Shown here piece by piece: positions 24,121 through 37,300 of a stretch of DNA of 64,000 nucleotides (position 1 is its first letter; the number at the start of each line of letters is the position of its first letter). The DNA comes from Sphingobacteriales bacterium JAD_PAG50586_3. Its GTDB lineage: Bacteria > Bacteroidota > Bacteroidia > CAMBQF01. The DNA lies in NCBI GenBank assembly GCA_023213195.1, contig CP096135.1, positions 1,506,616 to 1,570,615 of the forward strand, in the 5' to 3' direction. The position numbers were made by a program, and so were the translations under genes. The notes under the pieces are model-generated. The model did no database searches and was not told where the DNA came from. It saw only the letters and a list, made by a program, of their open reading frames with translations.

Positions 24121-27100
24121 ATGATGAAGACCAACTTGCTATTTAATACTGCCTTTAAAAAGTATACAGCCGCATTGCTTGCTGCTTGCATACTAAATTC
24201 AGCAATATTTCCAACAGTATCACTGGCACTTACATCAGGCCCGTCTCAGCCAGAGGTTCAAAGTTTTGAGCCAATTGGTACATCAGATATGGTGGATGTT
24301 TTTTCAGGAGATTTTAATTATAACCTGCCATTAATGAAGGTGGGTAACTATCCTATTAATCTATTTTACCATGGCGGCATAGGCATGGACGATGAGGCCA
24401 GTTGGGTTGGTTTAGGTTGGAATATAAACCCGGGTACAATTAACCGCCAAATGCGTGGACTACCTGATGATTTTAAAAATGATAAAATTGAAAAAACTAC
24501 CCATATAAGGCCTAATAATACCTACACCTTATCTGCCGGTTTTGGTTTACAGGTAGAGGCATTTGGGGTTCCTATAACTGGTATATCACCACAGTATAGC
24601 ATTTATTATAACAACTATAAAGGCTTAGGACAATCGTTAAACCTAAACATAGGCTTAGGCGCTGCCCAGATTGGTTTTGGCTACGATTCTCAAAGCGGTA
24701 TAGATGTAGATGTAAGTGTATCTCTTACAAAAGCCTTGCAAAGTAAAGAGAGCGGAGACCGTGGTTCAATTAAAGGTAATGTTTCGCTGGGGTTTAATAG
24801 CCGGGCAGGGTTAAAAGGTTTAACATTGGGTTTAAGTGCAAGTAAGTTTAAAGGCGACGCATCTGCAGGGTCTTCTACTTCGGGGTTACTTTCATTTGCA
24901 GGCCCTACGTTTACGCCTAATGTAAACCCTGATATGGTAAACCGTTCTTATTCACTTGGTTTTTCATTAGGACTGGCTGGTACAGGCACACATTTAAAAT
25001 CTGTTACAGGCCGTGGCTCATACTCAACACAAAGGTTAAAAAACACTAAGTTAGAATATGAAGCATTAGGATACCTCTATGCCGGCGATTACAGCTATAG
25101 CCCCGAAAGCAGAAAAATGCAGGACTTTAACAGGGATAAAGATGTTGATTTAAGCAAGACAACAAGGTATCTGCATACTACAGTACAAACTTTTGATACC
25201 TATTCAATTTCGGGTCAGGGAACCGGCGGCTCATTCCGCCCATATAGAGATAATATTGGTGCGGTTTCTGACCCTCAAGTAATGTAACATCATTGAATGG
25301 AGTTAACGGTGGTGTAGAATTTGGTTTTTCTGGCGATACGCATTTAGGAGTAGATATATCATTTATTGTATCTAATGCAAAAATGGGACGTTGGAAACCT
25401 GAAGACGGATACTCTCCATACCATAATTTAAAGTATACAAATAGCGAAGATTATGCGGGCTATGGCACAACAGGAGAACCTGTGTATATGAAGAGTGTTG
25501 GAGATATGGCTCCGAACGACCAAACTTTCTTTAACAAGTTTGGAGATGCAGAAGCTGTATACCTTCCACTATCAAATTCAGGGCATTATTATTCTGTTGC
25601 CAGCGTATTAAAAAATAGCAGCGGTTCTTTTGCTAAGCAAATCTCATCAAGCATAAAACGCACAGGGCGCGATAAAAGGAATCAGGTTATTTCCTACTTA
25701 ACTGCAGCCGAAGCTCAACATTTAGCGTTGGATAAATCATTAAAACATTATGATGCATTAAGAAATAACTCAGGCGTATTTACCTTGGAAAACAGTGCCA
25801 TAAAGCCTATGCCACAAGTATTAGAAAGGGGCGGTAGCTCAACCATGATACATGAATATAAAAAGCCCCACCATTTATCAGAAGTTGTTGTAACAAATAC
25901 AGATGGTAGCAGGTATGTTTATGGTATAGCTGCTTACAATACAGAACAAACGGAATACACCTTTAATGTTGACCCTAATGGAGGAAATGATGTTACAGGT
26001 GGCCTTGTAGATTTTACACCAACCGATATTACCAATAACGATAATGGCCGCGACCATTACTCATCAAAAACTAAAACCCCTGCTTATGCCCACTCTTATT
26101 TATTAACCACTGTGTTATCAGCAGATTATGTAGACCTAACAGGAGATGGCCCAACCGAAGATGACTTTGGTGATTATACAAAAATTAATTATGTACGTGT
26201 ACATGATGATTTTGGCTGGAAAACCCCTATAAATTCAGGAAAAGCCAACTACAGTAAAGGGCTTAGGTCTGATAGTAAAGATGATAAAGGAAATATGGTT
26301 TGCGGAAAGAAAGAACTGTGGTATGTGTGTACAATAGAATCAAAAACGCAGATAGCTAAATTTACGCTAAAACCAAGGGAAGATGGCTTGGGTGCTAATA
26401 TTAGCAATTATACTATAGACTATAACAAGCAATTAGTTTATATTGATAAAATAGAGTTGTTCTCTAAAAGTGATTTAGAAAAAATCCGGGTACAGCAACA
26501 CCTATAAAAACAGTGCATTTTAAGTATGATTATTCACTATGCAAAAACTCTCCAAACTCAGAAGCTGATACACATGGTAAACTAACACTTAAAGAAGTAT
26601 GGTTTACCTATGGTAAAAACGATAAAGGAAGGTTAAGCCCTTATGTTTTTGATTATAAAGATGATGAACCATTATACAATCCCAATTATAATTCTAAAGA
26701 GACGGATAGGTGGGGCAATTACAAAAAGCATGTATTAAATACGCCAGAGAATGAAGATTTCCCATATACCGACCAAAACTTAAATACTGAACAAAGAGAG
26801 CAACAAGCAGGTGTATGGTCTTTACACAGTATTAAACTACCATCGGGAGGTGTAATAAATGTTACCTATGATAAAGATGATTACGCTTACGTACAGGATA
26901 AGCCTGCTATGAGTATGATGCCCATTAAAGGACTTTCTAAAACAGATTCATATACCCATACTCCCAACATATATTCTACGTCGCTTTTAGGTGTAACACA
27001 TAATAACCGAATACACCTGACATTGCCACAAAGCTGCACAACTTCAGAATTTAAAAGCAAATACTTAAAAGGGGTAGATTGGCTTTACTATAATTTTTTA

Positions 27101-30100
27101 GTCAATATTAATGATGATGCTGACAAGAAGGAATATATTGGAGGTTACGCAAGAATTGTAAATGCAGGTATTGTAGGTGGATCAGGCACAAGTGCCTACA
27201 TTGATATGGAACCGGTAGAGATAGGCACAGGCCCTCCGGTAGCTAAGGATAGGTTGATTAGCCCGGTAGCTAAAACAGCCTAGCAGTTTGCACGTCTTTA
27301 CAGGCCACAAATTATATATCCGGCTTCTGAAGGGTTAGGAGTTGATGACAATCCAGGTATTTTAGATATGGTGGGCATGTTTCCAGCTATTGTAAACATG
27401 GCTGACGAGTTTAATACCATGGCCATAGGTTTTAACCAGTCAATGGAGTTAAAAGGCTTATGCAAAACAATTACAACAATCAACAGTTCATCATGGATAA
27501 GGCTTGCTGATGAGGATGAATGCAAAATTGGAGGCGGTAGCAGGGTAAAGAAAATTGCATTTAGTGATGTGTGGAATGATCTTACCGATATATCTACAAA
27601 CCTTAATGTAACTTATGGACAAGAGTATGATTATACAACTACAGATGGTAAAAGCTCTGGCGTAGCGTCTTATGAGCCTACAATAGGTGGTGATGAAAAC
27701 CCATTTAAAGTGCCTTTGTATGTGGCCCAAAATAAAATTCCATTAGGACCCGATAACGAGTTTTATATGGAAGGCCCTATTGGAGAAAGCCACTTTCCTA
27801 GCCCAAGTGTGGGTTATAGCAGGGTTACAGTTAAAAACCTTGTACCGGCAGACTATACGATAGCTACAAAGAAAAAACCGGTAAGGTTGTACATGAGTTT
27901 TATACGGCTAAAGATTTTCCAACAATAGTAGATTACACACCAATACAGAAAAGTATATCGCCAAAAGTTGGACTTAAAGCAATATTTAGTGCGTTTTTTG
28001 GTAGTACACAGCAAAGTGGGGGCGCATCTCAAGGTTTTAGCATAGAAACTAATGATATGCATGGAAAACCTAAAGCACAACGCGTTTATGCTGAAGGACA
28101 AACAGTACCAATAAGCGAAACGGAGTATTTTTATAAATGTACAACAGGGCCCAACAATACATTAAAGCTTGTTAATGAAGTTGATTTGGTTAATACATCG
28201 GGTAGTATTGCAAAAGGCACTTTAGGTAAAGAAATTGATATGGTATTCGATTCAAGGTATGCCTTTGAAAGTTCAAATACCTACGGAGTTAACATGAATA
28301 CTGAATTAAGTTTTGCATGGTGGTATTTGCCAATTCCATTTCCATTTCCATCGTGGGGCAGCAGCAAAAACACATCATTTGTTGCCACTACAACAAAAAT
28401 TGTAACCCGTAGCGGTATTATAGATAAAGTAGTAGTTACCAAAGATGGAAGCCATTTAGAAACTCATAATTTACTATACGATTCTCAAACAGGAGATGTA
28501 TTACTTACCCAAACCCAAAACGAGTTTAGGGATAAAGAATACTCGTTTACATACCCCGCACACTGGGTGTATGATGCCGGTATGGGCCAGACCTATAAGA
28601 ATATTAACTCAAGAGGAAATATAACAATTGATGATGGTGTAATATCAACCCTTGCAAGTGTATTTGTGCCGGGAGATGAAGTAGGTTTATGGCAAAGTGG
28701 TGCGTTTAAACACAAGGCATGGGTATTAAACAACAACTCAACCAATGTAAGCTTTATTGATATAGATGGTGCACCTATACCTAGTGGAGATTATGAATAC
28801 AAAATTATACGATCGGGCAGGCGCAATATGCAAAGTACGCCTATAGGCAGTCTTCAAACACGTCTCAGTGTTATTAACACTGGCGCTACTGCGCTTGGCA
28901 TAAGCAATGCCAATGGCATTTTAAATGCATCTGCCGTAGAAATGTCTGATAAATGGCAAATGCTAACAGGAGAGGGTATGCGCAAAGGTGCCGAAAATAC
29001 AGAATGTTGTATATATGGCTGGAATAGTGCAGTACAAACACCTGGAAGTTGCCTTGTACAATTTCTTTCGGATATTTCAGAGGGAGGTAATTTGCAAATT
29101 AATACCAAAAGACCCGTATTGGCCCCTGCAGGGTGTTTTGGAGGCTCAGGAACAACACCTTATTGCTACACCGGAATAAAATCTACAGCCAGTTCCGGAT
29201 TGCCTGCTCCATTGGCCGGACAAGCAAAACTAACTATGAATTTTTATGAGTCGGCTACGCCATGCTCTACAGCCAGTACACTTATAGCTACATACGAGTT
29301 GTATTGCTTATCGCCTACATCAGAATTTGATGAGAACGATTTTAACGGTAAGCTTGATATGGGGGTAAAAGGAATAGATTTTACAGGTTGTGCCATAGGT
29401 GTACCTTTATCTGTTAAACAACAGCTAGATGACCATTACCCTGGCTATTTATTATTACGCGGTGTAGAGGGTAGCCATGGCGATAATTTTGTATTAATAA
29501 GAACATACTGGAATACATCGTTTACAGAAAATTTCCCATTTACACAGCGCGTGTATATGGACTGCGAAGATGGCGATGATGTTTCTAATACTTGCGATAT
29601 TCCGCTTAGCGAAATTGTAAACCCTTATGTAACAGGTGTTAGGGGTAACTGGAGGCAGAAAAAATCGTATGCGTTTAATACCAAGCGCAATTATTCAGGT
29701 ATAAATAACAGCACCAATATTAGGGTAGATGGTACGTATTCTGAATTTATTCCTTTCTGGAAACCCTCGGGCACAACACATATTAAAGAACCATCGTTGT
29801 CAAGCCCTAACGGAGGATGGCAGTGGACATCTGAGGTGACAAAATACAGTCCGTATGGTTTTGAGGTTGAAAATAAAGACCCTCTTAACAGGTACTCTGC
29901 AACCGTATATGGTTATTATAACTCTATGCCTTCTGCAGTAGGCAATAACGCAAGGTATAACCAGCTGGCCTTTGATGGTTTTGAGGATTATGAATTTCCT
30001 AGTTTATTTCAAGAACTAAAAGGTGTGTGTATTTTAAAACCACATTGGAACTTTGTTGAATCTGCAAGCCCATCTCAGTTAAGCACTACGCATAAGCATA

Positions 30101-30690
30101 GTGGTAAAATAAGCTTAAAACTAGCTACCGGTACCAGCTTGTCAAATTCAAGAAGTGTTGATGGCACTGCATTGAGCACCCAACCTTTTGAAAACTATGT
30201 ATTACAGCCTGAAGACAAGCTTGGGTTGTTTGCTCCGCAAGAAGGCAATTATGTTATGGGCGGCTGGATTTACTCTCCTGTAAACGATTATGTAGATAGC
30301 AAAATATTAGTAAAACAATACGATGCATCAAATACACTAATATCTACTACAACCGTAATTGCAGACCCGGCAACTAAACCAATTGAAAAATGGGTAAGAG
30401 TAGAAGGCACATTTAGTGTAGGGGCTACAATTAAAAAAATTGTAGTAGAAATAGTGAATGATACTGATGGAGACTGCTATTATGATGATTTAAGAATACA
30501 TCCATACAACGGAAACATGAAATCTTTTGTGTATGACCCTGTAAGTTTAAGATTATTGGCCCAGTTAGATGAAAATAACTATGCCACTTTTTATGAATAT
30601 GATGAAGAGGGTACTCTTATACGCGTTAAAAAAGAAACAGAACGTGGTATAATGACAATACAAGAAAACAGGCAAAGCAACTCAAAGTAA
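24121..30690 (+). CDS. RHS/SpvB-type giant secreted protein, part A (three frameshifts, one in-frame TAG)
   Basis: About 2,190 aa when three A-run deletions (about 25277, 26479-26484, 27872-27877) are restored and the in-frame TAG at 27281-27283 is read as Trp (TAWQFARLY). After a signal peptide (about residues 1-38) comes the Bacteroidota RHS-associated N-terminus: SQPEVQSFEPIGTSD, FSGDFNYNLPLMKVGNYPI, then DDEASWVGLGWNINPG. The long middle is beta-rich. Near the C-terminus is a carbohydrate-binding-like sandwich (HSGKISLKLATG through CYYDDLRIHPY), closing with one YD-type unit (FYEYDEEGTLIRVKKETERG). It ends there without a toxin tip; the RHS cage and tip are in the separate part B gene. 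Part of the same operon, 2 bp after the lipoprotein gene. Confidence 0.75.
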
Positions 30691-30698
30691 AAGCATAC

Positions 30699-31388
30699 AT
30701 GAAATACTACAGGATAAATATAGCTTTTGCATTGTTGTTGCTCATTTTAGCAAATAACCCATCAAAAGCACAAACAGATTACAAGGCAGACTTTGATAAA
30801 ATTAAGAAGGTTTATTCTGCATTTACCTCTTACGAAGTACCGGTTGAATTTATTATGTACGATAAAATAACATTAAACGTATTACAAAAATCTAACGGTA
30901 CATTGTTGCAAAGCGGTAATAACAGGTATTATAAATCATTAGAAGCTGAGTTTATAAGTTATGATGGCTTAACGGTTGATGTTTTTCATACGGATAAGAC
31001 AATAATAGTTTCAAAAACCCAGGGCAGAATGCAATTGGATTTAAACCCCACAACTATTATTACAGAAAAGTATATAAAATCTGTTAACCAGTCAGTTAAA
31101 AATGATATTAAAACCTATGCAATGTTTTTTGCCTCTGGAAATTATTCAAAAATTGAAATAAGTTTTAATGTAAAATCATATCATGTAAACAGTATTAAAA
31201 TTTATGATAGTGCCGCAGAAGATTTAAAAGAGCCTGTAATTATTGAAATTAAGTATGGAAAAATAATTCCAAAAAATATTGCAAAGGAAAGTTTTCCAAT
31301 TACTAAATATGTTACAAAAACACAAGCAGGGTTTGAGTGTAAACCTGGCTATGTTAATTATGAATTAATGGATACCTACACCTACTAA
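30699..31388 (+). CDS. Small secreted protein between the two RHS genes
   Basis: 229 aa, intact. Signal peptide ending in SKAQ (about residue 25). The mature chain alternates beta strands with charged turns (EVPVEFIMYDKITLNVLQKSN, TVDVFHTDKTIIVSK), a pattern reminiscent of LolA/LppX-like shells but without a decisive motif. 8 bp after RHS part A and 11 bp before RHS part B. I do not recognise the family; a role in maturation or assembly of the RHS pair is inferred from position only. Confidence 0.65.
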   Translation: MKYYRINIAFALLLLILANNPSKAQTDYKADFDKIKKVYSAFTSYEVPVEFIMYDKITLNVLQKSNGTLLQSGNNRYYKSLEAEFISYDGLTVDVFHTDKTIIVSKTQGRMQLDLNPTTIITEKYIKSVNQSVKNDIKTYAMFFASGNYSKIEISFNVKSYHVNSIKIYDSAAEDLKEPVIIEIKYGKIIPKNIAKESFPITKYVTKTQAGFECKPGYVNYELMDTYTY

Positions 31389-31399
31389 ACCTAACTAAA

Positions 31400-34300
31400 A
31401 TGAAGGTTAATACATTAAATTATAAAGAAAATAAATATGCACAATCGGGTAGCATAATTGCATTATTGTTTATGTTGTTACTGCAGCTAAACGCGTTGGC
31501 ATATCACCAAACAATTAGCCAGCGGTTAGTTACGGGCCCATCAAATGCATGGTATGTTTCGCTAAGAGTACCCCAGGCACATCTACAACCGTTGGCGATG
31601 CCAATTGGTATATTGATGCGGTATTAGGTAGCAGCACAACATGGAGTAATAATTACAAGTATTATAATGTTAAGGATAAAGTAATTTTTGGCATTGATAA
31701 TACAAACCCTTTGTGTGGAATTCCTGATTATGATGCAAAGGTTAGTATAACCATAAATTATATAAACCAATCAAACACATCAACTCCAACACAAAATATT
31801 GAGTTATGGGTAAAATTTAGAAAAGATGGCGGCATCAAATTGCAGTTATTAGATGTATTTACAGGCCCGGCAGACCACTTGTACCAACAAATAACTATTA
31901 CAGGAATAAATATTTACCAACCCAATACTACAACTGCCTTTAGCACACCATTTTGGCCAGAGAATTTGTATGTAGACAATGTTTTAGAATACGACAGATA
32001 TATTGATATGGTAAACCTTAATACCACATCAATGTACCCCGGTTCATACACATCAGCCGGATCAGGCTTTAACCAAACATTTAGATTTGCAAACGAACCC
32101 GGAATTGTTGATAGGATTTCATTGAAATGGGACAATGTATATGGCGCAGAAGAGTATGTTGTAGAATGGACATGGGTAAGTGATCCTAACCCTTTAAGCA
32201 GTTCATCAAGTTTGGTTAACCCCGAACTTTTAAGATATAATTTTACCGATAATTCAAGCAGGGTTATTGTTGTTGGTACAAAATATGAAATACCGCTTAT
32301 TTACGAAAAGGGTTATATAGTTGCAAGGGTTAAACCCTTGGGCAGAGATATTGATGACCCTAACGTAGTAACAGAGCTGGGTTGGAGTAATGACGGTTTT
32401 GGGCCATCTAACACAATGGATAATTACACGTCTATGTCTCCACCTTTATTATCACCAGGAGCCTATTATTTCTATACCAATGGCTTTGAAAACAAGATTA
32501 ATTGGCAACATTCTATAACCTTTGCAGAGGAAGGAAAGACTAAGCAGTTAATTTCGTATTTTGATGGAACGCTTAGAAAACGACAATCGGTTACACGCGT
32601 AAATTCTACAGATAGTGTAGCAATTGTTGGCGAAACAATTTATGACTCTCAAGGCCGCCCTGCTGTAGAAGTTTTGCCTGTGCCTGTGCAAACTGCAACA
32701 CCACAAGGCAATAAGGGTAATAAAGTAATGACCTATCATGATAACTTTAACCGCCCTGTTGCACATGATAACAGGTCTTATAATTATAAAGATTTTGAGG
32801 GTGAGGGTGGTGATGATTGTTCTGGAAATATAGATGGTATGTCTGATAATTCAGGCTCATCAAAGTATTATTCAACAGAAAACCTTGATGCTACCGGAGA
32901 AAACAAATTAGTGCCGGATGCTAATAACTATCCATTTGTACAAACAGAGTATACTCCCGATAATACAGGCAGGATAAGTGCAAAGAGTGGAGCAGGAGAA
33001 ACGCATAAGCTAGGAACAGGGCACGAAACCAAGTTCTTTTATGCCACCCCGCTCCCAGAACAGCTATTTCGCTTATTTGGCAACGAGGTAGGATTTAATG
33101 TGCATTACCAAAAGAAGCCGTAATAGATGCCAACGGCTCTATTAGTGTTACATACAAAGATGCTGCGGGCAAGGTAATAGCAACATCGCTCGCGGGCGAT
33201 GCTAGCACTACACCAAGCTTGCAACCGTTACCAAGTTCTTCATTCTCTCAAAATATTACCGCAGATTTGCTAAGCACAAATAAGTATGATACAATAAATG
33301 CAATTTGGCAAATAAAGGCTACCACAAGCCACTTTGTTGCCACAAAAGGCGACCACTTTTTTACTTATGAGTTGGATAGGCAATATCTTACGGATGAGTG
33401 TTTGCCTGATTTGTGCTACAGCTGCGTATACGATTTGAATATTACTGTTACCGATGCGTGCGGCGTATCTATGATACCTGATTATGAAAATGGTATAACC
33501 CAAACAGTTGGTACTGTTGATACTATTTGCGGCGGCGAATTGCATTTTGAATTAAACCCGGAGCCATTAGAAATTAACTTGGATATTGGCACATACATAG
33601 TAAATAAAACATTAACTATTAATACCAAAGCTATTAAAGATTATTGGGACTTATATGTTAAGCAAAATACATGTATAAAAACATTGGACGATTTTGAAGA
33701 AGATTTTTTAGCTGATGTAGATTTTTCTACTTGCGGGCTTGACTGTAATAGCTGTAATGAAAAGTTAGGCTTGTATACAGACCACAATGATACTGCCAAA
33801 GCTAACCCAGCAAACTTGAGTTATGATCCTAATTACGTTTATCTTACCCAAGACCAATATGATATAGCACTGGCCAACTGTGATGAGCTGTGCGATGATG
33901 AACAGACAGGGATAAGTTGCGATATATATAAAACCATGCTACAGGCAGATGTAATGCCGGGTGGCCAATATGCAAAGTATAAAGTTGATGAAACAGGATC
34001 GTATGTGTTAAACACAGATGACCGATACTCTATATTCTATAATCCAACCGTGGGCGATGAGCATGTGCTGTACTATAAGTCTATTCAATACCATATAAAT
34101 GGCGACCCACTGCAACCAGAAATAGTTGTAACGTTGGATGACGGTGTGACTACAAAGCATGTAGACGAACTTTCACCAGAAGAGTTTGATAAATACTTTG
34201 ATAATTCGTGGTTGCCATCATTAATACAATTGCACCCCGAGTATTGCCGAAGCAACTTTTTGTGCACAAACTTAAGTGGAGCTTTAGACTACAACAATAC

Positions 34301-37300
34301 CATAATGAATATAAATAACGCCCAAGATGCTTTGGATGGGGGTTATTATAACCCAACTGATAATGATGATATACCTGCTCCATTTGATTTAACAAATAAT
34401 AAAGATCCACTATTTATATTCGACGATGATCAAATAGCCGTAATGGAGGATTATTTAATAGATGAAGATTTTGATAACAATGGTACAAATGACGCCTATA
34501 TATGGACAGCACTACCTATGGTGTAAGTGTCCCAACTTCTCAACATTGGAATGCTTTTAAAGCATATTATATTAAATATAAGCTGCAAATAATTAATGAC
34601 TTGGTAGTTGCTGCATGCCCAAATGTTTTTATTAGTGGGGATGGCGAATTTGGAGAAGATATAAAGCAGCGTATATTTTTTAATCAAGAAGATGCTTACA
34701 CAGCAGGAGGTATGGATGGTGCCGATGATGTTGATTGGGATAACCCGGACGCAACACAGGATTATATTAGCGACCAAGCTGCTGACAGTTATAACAACCA
34801 ATGTGCAGCAGCAGCAGATGTTGTAATTGCACAACTTAGAAATTGCATAATAGAAACAAATGAATTGTATAATGGCGGAGACCAAACTTTACTAAATACA
34901 AGGTTGGCGTCATTAAAAACAGAATTAACATCAATTTGTGTTGCAGGCTACAATCCGTCTAACCCTATACCTGTTTCAATTTCAAGTGAAGGTAGTTTTG
35001 TAGGTGCCATTGACAATTTTTTTGATGATTATAGTAGTGACTATACTAAAACAACAAGTTGTAATGAAATGACTGTTACCTTGCCCAAACCGCCGGGTTA
35101 TGGTTCATCAACAATGCGCCCACTAGATGATTGCGCTTGTGATAAGCTGGCCGATTTGCAGGCAGACTACTAAGGCACTTGTATTATCAGAAACTTTACC
35201 AGACGGTGTTAACAGCATTAGTGATTATAGCCAACATGTTTATGGCTATTCATTAGATATACCATTACTATTGAGAAAATGCAAAATAATGGATGCATTA
35301 ACAGATGTAGTAAATCCGGTTAAACCAACTGTTAGGGCAGATTACAAAGAAATACTTGATTTGTATACAACATATAAAGACTCTCTTTCTATTTCAGAAA
35401 CTACACCTTGGCAAAACCTTGATTTTGCTGCTTTTTCAGATTATGTTAATGGTCATTCTACTATATATACTTCTACTACGGCAACATCAGTTAGAGATTT
35501 GTTAAAAACAACCATTGAAAGAACAAGTCCTTATGCTGTTACTCTTAACACAAATAATATTAATGGTATAAATAATTTAGTAGATACGTTAATTTCAATA
35601 GGTGCAATTAAAGATACTATTATTGAAGATTGGGCAGGTGTTAACGTATTAAAACAGTTACCATTATTAAATACTGGTAGTGTACCTAATGTAATAGAGA
35701 TTAATCTTTCAAGACCTGATAGTGTAATGCAGCTTAGCCGAGAAAGGTATACTGTTCAGGTAACTCGTCCAAAAATAATTACAGATACTTTAAATACTTA
35801 TTACAAGGTACATATTAGCATTACAAAAAACACTGCCGATACAACGAGTTATGCTGATACCCTTGCCTTTGGGATTAAGCGAATTGAAGGGGTGCTATGT
35901 GGGCCAACTCCATTAGATTCTGTAGGTACCTATTTTTATATGCCCGGAAGTACTTCAGCATCATTTGAGTATGTTTTTGAACCAGAATCTTGTTATACTA
36001 ATGACAGCATAACTTTTCACATTTTTGAACATTCAGATAGCATTGCGATAGAAACGTTTGTAATGATACCGGTAGTGGTAAATCCTACTATGGCCGATGG
36101 TTTTGATATTACAATATCTGGCGCAACCTTAATAGAAAGAATAGGAGCACCCAAAGCTAGCTTTAGAACAGCATCGCATAAATTTTTAGATGTATCAACT
36201 ATTACCTCTGTAGCTGGTACAGAATTAGATAACAATAACCTAAGTGGAGGGTCTGCTATGATATATAAAATTGTGAGCGGCGACCCATTACATCCTTTTG
36301 ATATGGTTATGACTAGTAGTTACCAACAAATGGATAATGCTTATGCTACACCTTACAGGCCAGACCCCGGCACAGGATTTAACTGTGATAACACAGATAT
36401 GACTAAGGCACCATATATATTGGCAGAATTAACAGCAAGAAACTACACTAATAGGGTTATGCCTACGGATTTATTGGTGCGAGATACACTGGTAAATTTA
36501 TTTAATGCAGAATTCTTGTTAAGTGAAGATTGGCGATATTACGAAGGGTTAATTAATGAAATTTATGACAACAGTTCAAATACAGATTGTTATGAAAACC
36601 AACAACTAGGTTCGATAGCGTTAAACTTTTTAAACGGTATATTAGCTGATGGGGCTTTTACGTCGCCCAATACAACTAATTTAACAGGAGAGTCATATAT
36701 AAACAGTACACTTTATCCAAATATAGTCCAACAGGGCTTTCAAGGTTTGTATTGGAGTTCGTTTGGAACTCATAATGGCGGAACGCCGGGCGGGTATTAT
36801 GTTGCATATTTGACAGACCGTTTTGGCTTTGCATGCAAAACAATTGAAATAAGTGCGCCTAATTCATTTCATTTTTGGAATTTAGTTACTGGTTTTAGTA
36901 ACATAAGGCCAATAAACAATACTTCATCAACCAATCAATTTTTAATTGATGTAACATTTAATGATGCAGGAACACCGGTAACAATTGCTATGAATGGCTC
37001 CTTTGGCTGTGGCTTAACATTTGTTGATTGTTATACTGAAGGCCCTAAAGAAGAAACCATACTGGTACCCGCAGAACTTGCCTGTAGCGATTGCATAACA
37101 TGTACAGAAGCATACGATGTTATGAACTGGGTATACAAACAAATTAGGCCCAGCCAACGTGATGATATTGACCTTATAGAATCTTTATTGCGCAACTGGG
37201 CAGATTATAAAGATTATCCAACATATCATTATTTAACAGCACAAGATGTACTTTATGCTTACCAACAATGCAACCAGCATGTAGAGTGCGATACCACCGA